A stretch of 64,000 nt of DNA from Chlorobiota bacterium (GTDB lineage: Bacteria > Bacteroidota > Ignavibacteria > Kapaibacteriales > NICIL-2), in NCBI GenBank assembly GCA_026415505.1, contig JAOAGY010000032.1, positions 186,001 through 250,000 of the forward strand, read 5' to 3'. The translations under genes and the position numbers were made by a program. The notes beneath the pieces are model-generated. The model was not told where the DNA came from. It was given only the letters and a program-made list of their open reading frames with translations, and did not search any database. Positions 33,262 to 42,212 of this stretch are shown one piece after another; the stretch's first letter is position 1, and each line of letters begins with the position of its first letter.

Positions 33262-35778
33262 TCAGCCGCCGATCCAATCCAGAACGAGTCGCTCGATGTC
33301 GTCAGCGAGATGCTGGGCGTGCTCGGCGGTATCGGCTTCGGCAACAATGACGACGTCCCCTGCTCCACTCGACGGTACCAAGAGCACAGTCGAACCATCA
33401 TCGAAAAAGACTTTCACGCCATCGACCAATTGACGTTCGTAGCGATCGCTCCATTCCATCGCATGCCGCATCAGTGTGCCCTTTTTGTTCCAGGGGCAAC
33501 GGATACTCCGTCGAACTTGGTGCCGTTTCGGAAGGAGCGTATCGAGTTCCGAAAGCACCAAACCTGTATGAGCGACCATTTCGAGAATCTTCCCGATAGT
33601 GAAAAGCCCGTCGGTTGCAACGCTATAGTCAGGAAAAATGAATCCGCCACGCGTTCCGCCGACGAAACGAATACGCTCGTCGCGAGTAGCTTCCATCATC
33701 GCGGTGTGTGAGTTTTTCGTGCGCACGACCTCGACTCCGTATTCGGCTGCAATGATGTCCACTTCGCTGGTTGCTTCAACGGGCACTGCTATCGCAAACG
33801 GTGCAAGATCACGATTGCTTTCGAGGAAAAGTTTTGTGACGATCGTAAGTAGTCGCATCGAGGAAAACCAGTAACCACGATCATCGACGAGCGCGATGCG
33901 TTCGGCACCCGGGTCTATCTTGAAACCGATCTGATAGCCGAGCGAACGCATAATGTCGGAGATCTCGCGGCGATTTTCTTCGTCGGTGGCTGTTGTTGCT
34001 GCACGATAGGGGTCAATGTAGCTGTTGAGAGCCAGAGCGGTTGCGCCAAGCTTGCCGAGGATGCTCGGAAATATCCCTACCGCCATTCCGAAGCTGTAGT
34101 CAATGAGGATGCGGAAACGGCTCTCGACGATCGCTTCTGTATCGAGCGAGCGGAGGTAGTCGGAGACGTAGGTTTCGTTCTGCCGCTCCGGATAGCGAAG
34201 TTGTCCGACCCGCTCGAACGGGACACGCCGAATATCTTCTCCGAAAAAGAATCTCTCGATTTTTTTCGCCAGCTCGCTCGAAATGTCGCGTCCATCACTC
34301 CCAATGATGACGATGTCGGTCATGTTGGGATTTCGAAACGATCGCCGGACGTGAAAGCCCGCCGCGACGCTGCGACTGCGGGTTGTCAGCCGCGTCTGTG
34401 GTATCGGCGTCATCTGCAAATCGTCAATCGAAACTCCCGCCGAAAGCAAACCAGCAACCAATGCTCGCTTGATCATCCTGGAGGTCGCATCAGCATCGCG
34501 TGAAGCGACAACGGTCGAACCGATCGGCAGCGCTGTCCCGATTGCTGTCCCCAGTCGTGCAGCGAACTCCGGGTTCATCTCGACGTTCGAGCTGCCAGTA
34601 ATTCGCGCATCGGTGAAAAGCTCCCGAGACCACTTTTCTTCTTGGATCATCGAACGAACCACGATCGAGTGAGGTTCGACCACTTTATTCGGCCAGAGTT
34701 TGACATTGGGTCCTACCGTTGCTTTATCACCGATTCGGCAGCCAGCTGCGATAAAGACATTCTCCAGCACTGCGACGCCGTCCTCGATCGTGACATCCGA
34801 GGCAATGACCGACGATTCAATTGTCGCAATATCACCGATACGCACATTGTCCCACAGGACCGATCGAACGATCGTGCTACCCGGACCGATGGTGCAATGA
34901 CGACCGATAACGCAACTGTCCAAAATTGCACGATCGCCGATACGAGCACCATCGCCGATGATGACCCTCCCACGGAATTCGACATCACGCCCGATGTGGC
35001 AATCCTGACCGATCCAGACGTTGCCGCTTCGTTGTCCGCCGATATGGACCGAGACAATGCCGTCGAGTACGTCGTAGTGCGCCTGTTGGTATTCGCTCAA
35101 GTTTCCGATGTCTCTCCAATACCCATTGGCGGTAAAGCCGTAAAGCGGCTCGCCACGCGAGAGCATCAGCGGAAACAGGTCCTTGCTGAAATCGAATTCT
35201 CGTCCGCTCGGAATAGCATCGAGCACTCGTGGTTCGAGGATGTAAATACCGGTATTGATCGTATCGCTGAAAACTTCGCCCCAGCTCGGCTTTTCGAGAA
35301 AGCGGCGTATGCGTCCATCGCCATCGGCGATGACGATTCCGTATGGGAGCGGGTTCGCTGTTCGCGACAGCACGATCGTCGCAGATGCGTTGCGCTCGCG
35401 ATGGAACGCGAACGCTTCCGAAAGATCGAAATCGGTCAAGACATCCCCGCTGATGACGACAAATGGCTCGCTGTCGAGCCGAGCTTCTGCATTCTTGACG
35501 CTACCGGCAGTTCCGAAGTCGGCGGCGGCGAGAATGTATTCCATCTCGACTCCCCACTTTTTCCCGTCGCCGAAATACTCCGTGATTGCCTCTGGATGGA
35601 AGTAGAGCAGCGATACCATCCGAGCGATGCCGTGGCGCTGAAGAAGTCTGACGATGTGCTCCATCATCGGCGTATTGGCGAGCGGGACCATCGGTTTCGG
35701 CAGATCCATCGTCAACGGACGAAGCCGCGTTCCGAATCCACCAGCCATGATTACGGCAGTCGTGATCGCCATCGGCAT
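33262..35778 (-). CDS. Sugar-1-phosphate nucleotidyltransferase fused to a phosphomannomutase-like domain
   Basis: An 838-residue fusion. Residues 1-~235 are a nucleotidyltransferase (VIMAGGFGTRLRPLT, LPKPMVPLANTPMMEHI), followed by a left-handed beta-helix of hexapeptide repeats to about residue 370. The rest resembles phosphomannomutase/phosphoglucomutase, but its active site is altered. The phosphoserine loop expected as TASHNP reads RRSFRNP, and the metal loop DGDGDR reads DPGAER. The enzyme likely makes GDP-mannose or another NDP-sugar, with the mutase half regulatory or divergent. Starts at 35778 and 35772 are both ATG. It is divergent from the epimerase gene, consistent with a shared role in surface polysaccharide. 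Confidence 0.88.
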   Translation of the reverse strand: MPMAITTAVIMAGGFGTRLRPLTMDLPKPMVPLANTPMMEHIVRLLQRHGIARMVSLLYFHPEAITEYFGDGKKWGVEMEYILAAADFGTAGSVKNAEARLDSEPFVVISGDVLTDFDLSEAFAFHRERNASATIVLSRTANPLPYGIVIADGDGRIRRFLEKPSWGEVFSDTINTGIYILEPRVLDAIPSGREFDFSKDLFPLMLSRGEPLYGFTANGYWRDIGNLSEYQQAHYDVLDGIVSVHIGGQRSGNVWIGQDCHIGRDVEFRGRVIIGDGARIGDRAILDSCVIGRHCTIGPGSTIVRSVLWDNVRIGDIATIESSVIASDVTIEDGVAVLENVFIAAGCRIGDKATVGPNVKLWPNKVVEPHSIVVRSMIQEEKWSRELFTDARITGSSNVEMNPEFAARLGTAIGTALPIGSTVVASRDADATSRMIKRALVAGLLSAGVSIDDLQMTPIPQTRLTTRSRSVAAGFHVRRSFRNPNMTDIVIIGSDGRDISSELAKKIERFFFGEDIRRVPFERVGQLRYPERQNETYVSDYLRSLDTEAIVESRFRILIDYSFGMAVGIFPSILGKLGATALALNSYIDPYRAATTATDEENRREISDIMRSLGYQIGFKIDPGAERIALVDDRGYWFSSMRLLTIVTKLFLESNRDLAPFAIAVPVEATSEVDIIAAEYGVEVVRTKNSHTAMMEATRDERIRFVGGTRGGFIFPDYSVATDGLFTIGKILEMVAHTGLVLSELDTLLPKRHQVRRSIRCPWNKKGTLMRHAMEWSDRYERQLVDGVKVFFDDGSTVLLVPSSGAGDVVIVAEADTAEHAQHLADDIERLVLDWIGG

Positions 35779-35923
35779 CTGCTCACAGCAGCGTTGAACA
35801 CGCACGCAATATAGCACGCCTCAGCATGTGACTGGGCACAGCCTGTCCAGAAAAATCTTCCTTGCAGAAATGGTCGTTTGCGATAGTTTCGCGCGTGTTT
35901 ACACCGATTGGGAAAGCGGTACT

Positions 35924-36922
35924 ATGATTGTTGCGATTACTGGAGCGACGGGATTCGTCGGTAGCCACATTGCCGATGAGCTTCATCGTCGAGGACATAG
36001 AGTACGCTGCCTTCTCCGCCCGACGAGCAACGTCCGCTGGATCGAAGGAAAACCATACGAGCGGCATCTGTGTTCGTTCGACGATACCGATTCGCTCAAA
36101 CTGGCTATATCCGGCAGCGATGCTGTCGTTCATGTTGCTGGTGTGATCGCTGCGCGTTCGCTGGCTGAGTTCATGGACGGTAACCTCGGAGTAACCAAGC
36201 GGATGCTCGAAGCGACCGCACAGGTTGCGGGGTCGTCGTTCGTGCGTTTCCTCCACGTCAGCAGTATGGCTGTATGCGGACCGGCTCGCTCGCTCGAAGA
36301 ACCACTCGACGAGGACTCTCCGCTCGAGCCGATAACACCGTATGGGATCAGCAAAAAAGCCGCTGAAGAAGCAGTCTCGGCGATGAGCTCGACGCTGCCG
36401 ACAACGATTGTTCGACCACCTGCAGTTTATGGAGAGCGCGACGAAGCGACTCTTTCGTTCTTTCGTGCCGTGGCTGCAGGCATCGTTCCGTTGATCGGAT
36501 TTTCTCCCAAATGGGTGAGCTTGGTTCACGTTCGCGATTTAGCGCGTGGTATCGTGGATGCTCTCGAATCGAATGCGACGGTTGGTAGGACGTACTTTGT
36601 TTCGAGCGACGAGTTCTACACGTGGAAACAGATCGGCATGTGTACAGCCGCTATCATGCGATGCCGCGCTATACCTGTCGTAATACCGCACTGGGTTGTG
36701 CTCTCGATTGCTGCGATTTCGGGGTGGATAGGTCATCTGCGCGGACGCGCACCGGTCTTGGATTTCCACAAGGGGCGAGACTTGATACAGCGGTATTGGA
36801 TTTGTTCGACCGACCGTGCGCGGAACGATTTCGGCTATCGGCAGAATGTGCCGCTCGATGAAGGAATTGCCGATACGGTCGAGTGGTACGTTTCGCAAGG
36901 ATGGATTCGCCAGCGGAGGTAA
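35924..36922 (+). CDS. NAD-dependent epimerase/dehydratase (extended SDR)
   Basis: A 332-residue extended short-chain dehydrogenase. The N-terminal NAD-binding motif is ITGATGFVGSHIADEL; the catalytic YxxxK is in YGISKKAAEEA, with serine in HVSSMAV. The family acts on nucleotide sugars, or in related forms on dihydroflavonol-like or sterol substrates; no motif here separates these. The ATG at 35924 was chosen because it opens directly onto the glycine motif; upstream in-frame codons lack homology. It is divergent from the nucleotidyltransferase fusion, which favours a sugar-nucleotide role. Confidence 0.85.
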   Translation: MIVAITGATGFVGSHIADELHRRGHRVRCLLRPTSNVRWIEGKPYERHLCSFDDTDSLKLAISGSDAVVHVAGVIAARSLAEFMDGNLGVTKRMLEATAQVAGSSFVRFLHVSSMAVCGPARSLEEPLDEDSPLEPITPYGISKKAAEEAVSAMSSTLPTTIVRPPAVYGERDEATLSFFRAVAAGIVPLIGFSPKWVSLVHVRDLARGIVDALESNATVGRTYFVSSDEFYTWKQIGMCTAAIMRCRAIPVVIPHWVVLSIAAISGWIGHLRGRAPVLDFHKGRDLIQRYWICSTDRARNDFGYRQNVPLDEGIADTVEWYVSQGWIRQRR

Positions 36923-36982
36923 TCATTGGTACAAGCGATGTAACGATATTTGCACGCGTGAACATTGTGACGGACTCTTTGC

Positions 36983-38923
36983 ATGCATCTGCGCTGGATT
37001 GTCTCTTTGGTGGGTACTGTTTCTCTCGCTACGATTTGTGCGTGGGCGCAATCGGCACTACCACTGAACGGTGAAGTGCTCGGTGTTAGCATTCGTGGTT
37101 TGTGGACCGCCGCCAATCATGCACCAGCGTTTTCGTCGCTACCAGGCACGATAGACTGCGGCACATACACAAGCGGTGGTGGTACAGGGATCGGTACCGC
37201 TGCAACGATCGAATATCAATTGTCGCAGCACTTCTATCTCGGGCTGGGTGCTGCGTATCTCCCTCGCGGTGGACGATTGACCACACCGAATGATTCCGAA
37301 CCAGCCTTCGACAGCACTACAAGTCGAGTTGTCAACGTAGTGACTGAAAATGCACTCGATGTCAAGCTCGACTACATCGAGATCGCTCCGACACTTTGGT
37401 GGATTCCGATGATCGTCGGGCGCTCGACGTTCCGTCTCGATGCCGGACTGCGTGTGGGCATACCGCTCCGAGCACAAATGCAGCAAACGCGGCGTATCCT
37501 TTCGCCAGAGAACGCAGTGTTTCTCAGCAATCAGCAAAGAGAAATCAACTGGACCGGAGGTTATACGGAGATGAGCAGCGTTGCTCGTCCGACACTGGGA
37601 ATCGGCGTGGGGGTCGAACACTTGTTGCCTATTGGTGAGCGAGTCCACTTGCTGCAGCGCATTGCCTACGACTACAATTTTACCCCACCTGTGCGTGGTG
37701 TAAGCTGGACAGTTTCAGGACTCCGTGCGGAGTTGGGGATTCGCGTTTCAATCGAGCGTTCACGCGACGTAACGACACCGGCACCTCCCCCACCGCCACC
37801 TGTGGACACGAGCAAGCCAACAATTATTCAGCCAGCACCGCTCCCAACTCCGAGCGTTCGACTCACACTCGATCGGTTCGAGGGGCATATCGAAGAGGGC
37901 ACCGAACTCGTTGCGACAACTCCGCTGGTCAATGCTGTGTTTTTCGAGCAGAATTCCGATGAAATTCCTGCTCGCTACGTTCGGCGATCATCCGATAGTA
38001 TCGCGACCGATGATGCCGTGATGGCGCATCGCAATGTGTTGTTGGTGATCGCCAGCGTTCTCCACCGCAATCCGCGCTCGAACGTCGTGCTCGATGGTGC
38101 GACAGCAGGCGACTATGAGCGCGGCGACACAGCATTGGCACGTCGGCGCGCTGAATCGGTAGCACGTGCATTGATCGAACTCGGAGTACCATCCGAACGA
38201 ATTCGAGTACGCTGGTCTCGGTTGCCGCGTGTACCATCGAACATGGATTACCCAGAGGGACGTGCCGAGAACCAACGTGTGGACATCGTACTCACAGGTG
38301 CCCCGATTCTCGAATACGTCTCCAAGCAAACTTTCGCCGACGTCGTCGGTAACCTTGCTGTCCATGTCGGTGGGTACTCGCTCAGTGGTGCTGATATTGA
38401 ACTCCGTGCAACGGGTGCAGATCCACGCACAGTACACGATACCGGCGTGTATGCTGTTCCCGTTCGATTACGTCTGGAGCACCCTACCGGAATGCTCCGA
38501 CTCGAAGCGGAGGCGACGATCGCCGGGACAGCAACGACTGATCGTCAGGCGCTCGACTTATCTCTCGACACCCTCGCACGTCGTCGTGTGGAGCTCTCGG
38601 TGAGCCGTTTCGAAGCGATTCTGCGCTTCGATTACAACAGCAGTCAACTGTCGGATGAAAACCGCGAGCTTCTACGTCAACTCGTCGAGCGTATTCCGCC
38701 GGGGACGACAATCGAGATCGGAGGTAGTGCCGATGTGCTCGGTGATGTCGCACGTAATCGTAAGCTTTCGGAGGAACGTGCACGAGTGACCGAAGACTAC
38801 TTGCGTAGCGTTGCAATGGGCAAACAGCTGCGCATCGTTGCGCAAGGCATCGAGCGTCGCTTTAGCGATGCTGTTCCTGAGGGTCGTTTCCTCAACCGTT
38901 CGATCCGCGTCACGCTTCGGTAA
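36983..38923 (+). CDS. Outer-membrane protein with beta-barrel and two OmpA-like domains
   Basis: A 646-residue exported protein. A signal peptide ends near residue 22 (ICAWAQS). Residues ~30-255 look like an outer-membrane porin-like barrel. A Pro-rich linker (PAPPPPPPVD) leads to a first OmpA-like region (~315-435, with NAVFFEQNSDEIP and RAENQRVDIVL). A beta-rich spacer follows, then a second OmpA-like domain (~550-646, AILRFDYNSSQL to FLNRSIRVTL). In the second, the peptidoglycan-contacting region reads EIGGSADVLGD rather than the usual GHTD. It probably anchors the outer membrane to the cell wall. It lies 69 bases upstream of the exporter operon. Confidence 0.83.
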   Translation: MHLRWIVSLVGTVSLATICAWAQSALPLNGEVLGVSIRGLWTAANHAPAFSSLPGTIDCGTYTSGGGTGIGTAATIEYQLSQHFYLGLGAAYLPRGGRLTTPNDSEPAFDSTTSRVVNVVTENALDVKLDYIEIAPTLWWIPMIVGRSTFRLDAGLRVGIPLRAQMQQTRRILSPENAVFLSNQQREINWTGGYTEMSSVARPTLGIGVGVEHLLPIGERVHLLQRIAYDYNFTPPVRGVSWTVSGLRAELGIRVSIERSRDVTTPAPPPPPPVDTSKPTIIQPAPLPTPSVRLTLDRFEGHIEEGTELVATTPLVNAVFFEQNSDEIPARYVRRSSDSIATDDAVMAHRNVLLVIASVLHRNPRSNVVLDGATAGDYERGDTALARRRAESVARALIELGVPSERIRVRWSRLPRVPSNMDYPEGRAENQRVDIVLTGAPILEYVSKQTFADVVGNLAVHVGGYSLSGADIELRATGADPRTVHDTGVYAVPVRLRLEHPTGMLRLEAEATIAGTATTDRQALDLSLDTLARRRVELSVSRFEAILRFDYNSSQLSDENRELLRQLVERIPPGTTIEIGGSADVLGDVARNRKLSEERARVTEDYLRSVAMGKQLRIVAQGIERRFSDAVPEGRFLNRSIRVTLR

Positions 38924-38938
38924 CGGAAAATACTTCCG

Positions 38939-38965
38939 ATTGGTCGTGCGTCTATCCAGACCAAT
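38939..38965. repeat. Inverted repeat between the OmpA-like gene and the exporter operon
   Basis: ATTGGTC (38939-38945) is complementary to GACCAAT (38959-38965) with a 13-base loop. A smaller CGGAA/TTCCG stem lies just before it. They may attenuate or separate the OmpA-like transcript from the ABC transporter genes. No U-tract follows. Confidence 0.3.
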
Positions 38966-38992
38966 TCAACGACGCAGTACTTCCCTGTCCAG

Positions 38993-40744
38993 ATGGCGCC
39001 AAAATCGTCACCATTTCGGTTGTTGCTCGATTTGATCGAGCTTGAAAGTCGTGATGTTGCCTTGATGACCGGCTACGGTATTTTGGTTAGCATTTTTTCA
39101 TTGTCGGTGCCGCTTGCCGTCGATCTGTTGGTGACAACGATTGCAGCGGGAACGATCACGCTTCCTCTTGTGGTGGTTGCGATCGGGCTGACGGTATTGC
39201 TGACCATTAGCACCATTTTCAGCATCGTTCAGCTCTACATAGCCGAGCTGATCGAACGCAGAATTTTCGTGCGTACTACTTGTCAAGCCGCTTCGACGCT
39301 GTGGGAGACCGATTTGCGCGAGTTTGAGCATACGAACGTTCTGTCGTTGCTCAATCGATTTTTCGATGTCGTCAATGTCCAGAAAGTGTTCACCAAATTC
39401 ACGCTCGATGCAATCACGGCGGTGCTTTCGATTCTTGTCGGCATCGTGTTTATGGCGATTTTCAGTTCGTTGCTCTGGGGATTGACGACGCTACTCGTAT
39501 TACTGACGATTGCACTCATCGTTATCGCCGGTTACGGCGGCGTTCGGACGAATATCGCCGAGTCCGATGCGAAATACGCGTTGGCTGACCGGCTCGACGA
39601 GGTTGGTATCAACATCGTCAGTCACAAAGTTTTTTCGAGTCCACAGTACATCGTTGATCTTTTCGATGCACCGCTGCATCGTTGGCTCAACAATAGGAAA
39701 TCGCACTTCCGCATTATCATTCGCCAACAAATCGTCGCTGCAGTGTTGCGGATTGTGCTGATCGTCGCAATACTGCTCGTCGGAGGGTTTCTCGTCATTG
39801 ATCGCCAAATCTCCCTCGGACAACTTGTCGCCAGCGAGATCATAATTCTGTTGTTCTTGAACAGTATCGAAAACATCATCAAACAAATCCCAGCGTTTTA
39901 TACCCTGTTGACGTCGCTATCGAAGCTGCAACAGTTGACCAGCCTGCGACACGAGTCGAAAGGATACCTCCCATTCGAACTCGATAGTCGAACGGCAGGA
40001 TTGAAAGTCGAGTTTGTCAATGTCAAGTTTTCTTACACCGACGAGGCACCGTTGCTCCGCTCGGTGAACTTGAAAATTGCACCAGGCGAACGAGTCTGCA
40101 TCGTCGGTAGTAGCGGTTCCGGTAAATCCACGGTCGCCCACTTGATTATCGGCACGTTGCAGCCTGAATTCGGTTCGATCTTCGTCAACGATCACGAGCT
40201 CCGGTTGCTCGATCGGACCAGCTACCGTCAGCACATCGGTTACATCAAAACCAGCGATGAAGTATTCAATGGAACGGTGCTCGACAATATTGTCTGGGGT
40301 CGGGACGGCATACCTCATGAAAATATACGCTGGGCATTGGACCTGTGCATGCTTACCCGATGGCTCGAAAGCACCACCGACGGACTTTCGACGCCGGTCG
40401 GTCCGCGTGGAGAGAACCTCTCGACGGGGCAAATTCGCCGCGTGATGATTGCGCGCGCCATCGTACACCGTCCACGACTTCTGATCATTGACGAGGGCTT
40501 CAACGGCATCGAAGACAACGTCAAACTGGATATCGCTGCGAAATTGTACGATAAATCCAATCCATGGACTGTTGTCACGATCTCACACGATCCGGAGATC
40601 GTCGCGTTGTCGGATAAGGTCGCCGTTCTCCATGACGGCTATATCGTCGAATTCGATACCGTGCGTTCGCTCGTCTCACAGCCGGAGAGTCTGCTTGTGC
40701 AGCTGTTCCCCACACTCCCGCAGTTGGTCAAGGAGTCGATATGA
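38993..40744 (+). CDS. ABC transporter, fused membrane and ATPase domains (type I secretion-like)
   Basis: A 583-residue half-transporter. Residues ~20-320 hold about six membrane helices of the exporter type; the ATPase follows, with Walker A GSSGSGKST at 372-380. The signature motif reads LSTGQIRR instead of LSGGQ. Walker B LLIIDEG and the switch region TISHD are intact. No C39 peptidase domain is present, so if this is a type I secretion ATPase the substrate is not leader-processed by it. The stop overlaps the start of the HlyD-like gene as ATGA, and a TolC-like gene follows, forming a complete tripartite exporter. Confidence 0.9.
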   Translation: MAPKSSPFRLLLDLIELESRDVALMTGYGILVSIFSLSVPLAVDLLVTTIAAGTITLPLVVVAIGLTVLLTISTIFSIVQLYIAELIERRIFVRTTCQAASTLWETDLREFEHTNVLSLLNRFFDVVNVQKVFTKFTLDAITAVLSILVGIVFMAIFSSLLWGLTTLLVLLTIALIVIAGYGGVRTNIAESDAKYALADRLDEVGINIVSHKVFSSPQYIVDLFDAPLHRWLNNRKSHFRIIIRQQIVAAVLRIVLIVAILLVGGFLVIDRQISLGQLVASEIIILLFLNSIENIIKQIPAFYTLLTSLSKLQQLTSLRHESKGYLPFELDSRTAGLKVEFVNVKFSYTDEAPLLRSVNLKIAPGERVCIVGSSGSGKSTVAHLIIGTLQPEFGSIFVNDHELRLLDRTSYRQHIGYIKTSDEVFNGTVLDNIVWGRDGIPHENIRWALDLCMLTRWLESTTDGLSTPVGPRGENLSTGQIRRVMIARAIVHRPRLLIIDEGFNGIEDNVKLDIAAKLYDKSNPWTVVTISHDPEIVALSDKVAVLHDGYIVEFDTVRSLVSQPESLLVQLFPTLPQLVKESI

Positions 40745-42210
40745 TAACCGAAACAAAGCGTGCCGGACACCAGGTCGGGACAAAAGACTCGAGACGGCGC
40801 CACCAAGTGCTGTCGGGGATTTATGTGCGAGCCCTCGATGACATCGAGGTACCGGCAACGATCCGTCGGTATTTCCGCGTTGTGATGGTGTTGTTTTTTG
40901 TGATGGTCGTCGGCTCGTTTCTTGTGCCATGGGTGCAAACAGTAATCGCTGATGGACGAGTGACGGCACTCAATCCGGTCGAACGTCCGCAATACATCAA
41001 TGCACAGATCACCGGTCGCCTTGTGCGATGGCATGTAACCGAAGGTGCTCACGTATTCCCCGGGGACACAATTGCTACATTGCAAGACATAGACCCGAAG
41101 TTTCTCGACTCGAACATTGTTTCGCGCGTCGCATCGCATGTGGCATGGCTCCACCAACGCGCCGATCAGTTGCGACAGCAGATTGCAGCGATATCGGCTC
41201 AACTCGAATCCGAGATCGCCGCGCAGAATGCCGCCGTGCGAGCTGCTGAGCAGTATGTGGTTCAATCGCTCCAGAAACTATCTGCCGCGCGGGCACTCTT
41301 CGAACAGGAAACACTCGAATTGCAGATCGCTCAGCAACGATTCAACGATCGTAAGGCGCTTTATGAGCGGGGACTCCGCTCTCTCCGCGAATTCGAAAGC
41401 GCTCGTCTGGCACTCCAGCAAGCACAAGCGCGATACGAACGGGCGCAAGCCGAACTTCGCGCCGTCGAAAGTCAACTCGACCAATCCCGCCAGGAGTTGC
41501 AGCTCAAACAAAACGAGTGGGCTGCGAAAGTGCAGAAAACACGTAGCGAGCTCAACAAAGCCCAGGAATCGCTTTCGTCGGTGGAATCGTCCATCGCAAA
41601 AGCATTGATCGACAAATCGAACATCGAAGCGCGTCGCAATTACGCCGTCGTCCGTTCCCCGATCGAAGGTACGATCGTGCGCCTCTATTCGCTCGGACCT
41701 GGCGAAACCGTCAAGCAAGGCGAACCGCTGGCAATCGTAATGCCCGAAGTACATTCGTTGGCTGTCGAACTTATCATCAAGGGCAACGACGCACCTCTTG
41801 TCTATCCGGGACAAAAGGTGCGAGTTCAATTCGACGGTTTCCCGGCTTTGCAGATTTCCGGATTTCCTCAAGTCAATGTCGGTACTTTTGGGGGAATCGT
41901 TTCGGTCGTAGATGCAGTCGAGGATGATCGAGGTGCTGGCATGTTCCGAGCGATTGTCAAGCCAGATACGACCGATGAGCGCTGGCCCGATCCTCGGGTT
42001 CTTCGACCGGGTACAAAAGCGCGTGGTTGGTTGTTACTCAACACCGTACCATTGGCATACGAGATTTGGCGGCAACTCAACGGCTTCCCGCCATCGTTGA
42101 AAGAGCCACCACCGTTACGGCGCAAACCATCGAAACGTGTACCGATGCAGGGTTACGACACTCCAAAGGGTGACGAGCCACTGTTCTATCCTACCGACGA
42201 GGACAAGTAA
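40741..42210 (+). CDS. HlyD-family membrane fusion protein
   Basis: A 489-residue periplasmic adaptor. One membrane helix lies at ~47-67 (VVMVLFFVMVVGSFLVPW). The first half of a biotinyl-lipoyl-like domain follows (ITGRLVRWHVTEGAHVFPGD), then a long coiled-coil hairpin from ~125 to ~310 rich in Gln, Glu and Ala. The closing half of the lipoyl domain reads RSPIEGTIVRLY, followed by beta-barrel and membrane-proximal regions. It links the ABC ATPase to the TolC-like protein. The ATG overlaps the transporter's stop, and the TolC-like gene starts two bases after its own stop. Confidence 0.9.
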   Translation: MITETKRAGHQVGTKDSRRRHQVLSGIYVRALDDIEVPATIRRYFRVVMVLFFVMVVGSFLVPWVQTVIADGRVTALNPVERPQYINAQITGRLVRWHVTEGAHVFPGDTIATLQDIDPKFLDSNIVSRVASHVAWLHQRADQLRQQIAAISAQLESEIAAQNAAVRAAEQYVVQSLQKLSAARALFEQETLELQIAQQRFNDRKALYERGLRSLREFESARLALQQAQARYERAQAELRAVESQLDQSRQELQLKQNEWAAKVQKTRSELNKAQESLSSVESSIAKALIDKSNIEARRNYAVVRSPIEGTIVRLYSLGPGETVKQGEPLAIVMPEVHSLAVELIIKGNDAPLVYPGQKVRVQFDGFPALQISGFPQVNVGTFGGIVSVVDAVEDDRGAGMFRAIVKPDTTDERWPDPRVLRPGTKARGWLLLNTVPLAYEIWRQLNGFPPSLKEPPPLRRKPSKRVPMQGYDTPKGDEPLFYPTDEDK

Positions 42211-42212
42211 CC

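Noticed and set aside
34642-35814. Plus-strand open frame of 390 codons
   Set aside because: It is antisense to the nucleotidyltransferase/mutase fusion, whose motifs are unmistakable. The antisense product has no domain and an abnormal Asp/Ile/Thr-rich composition.
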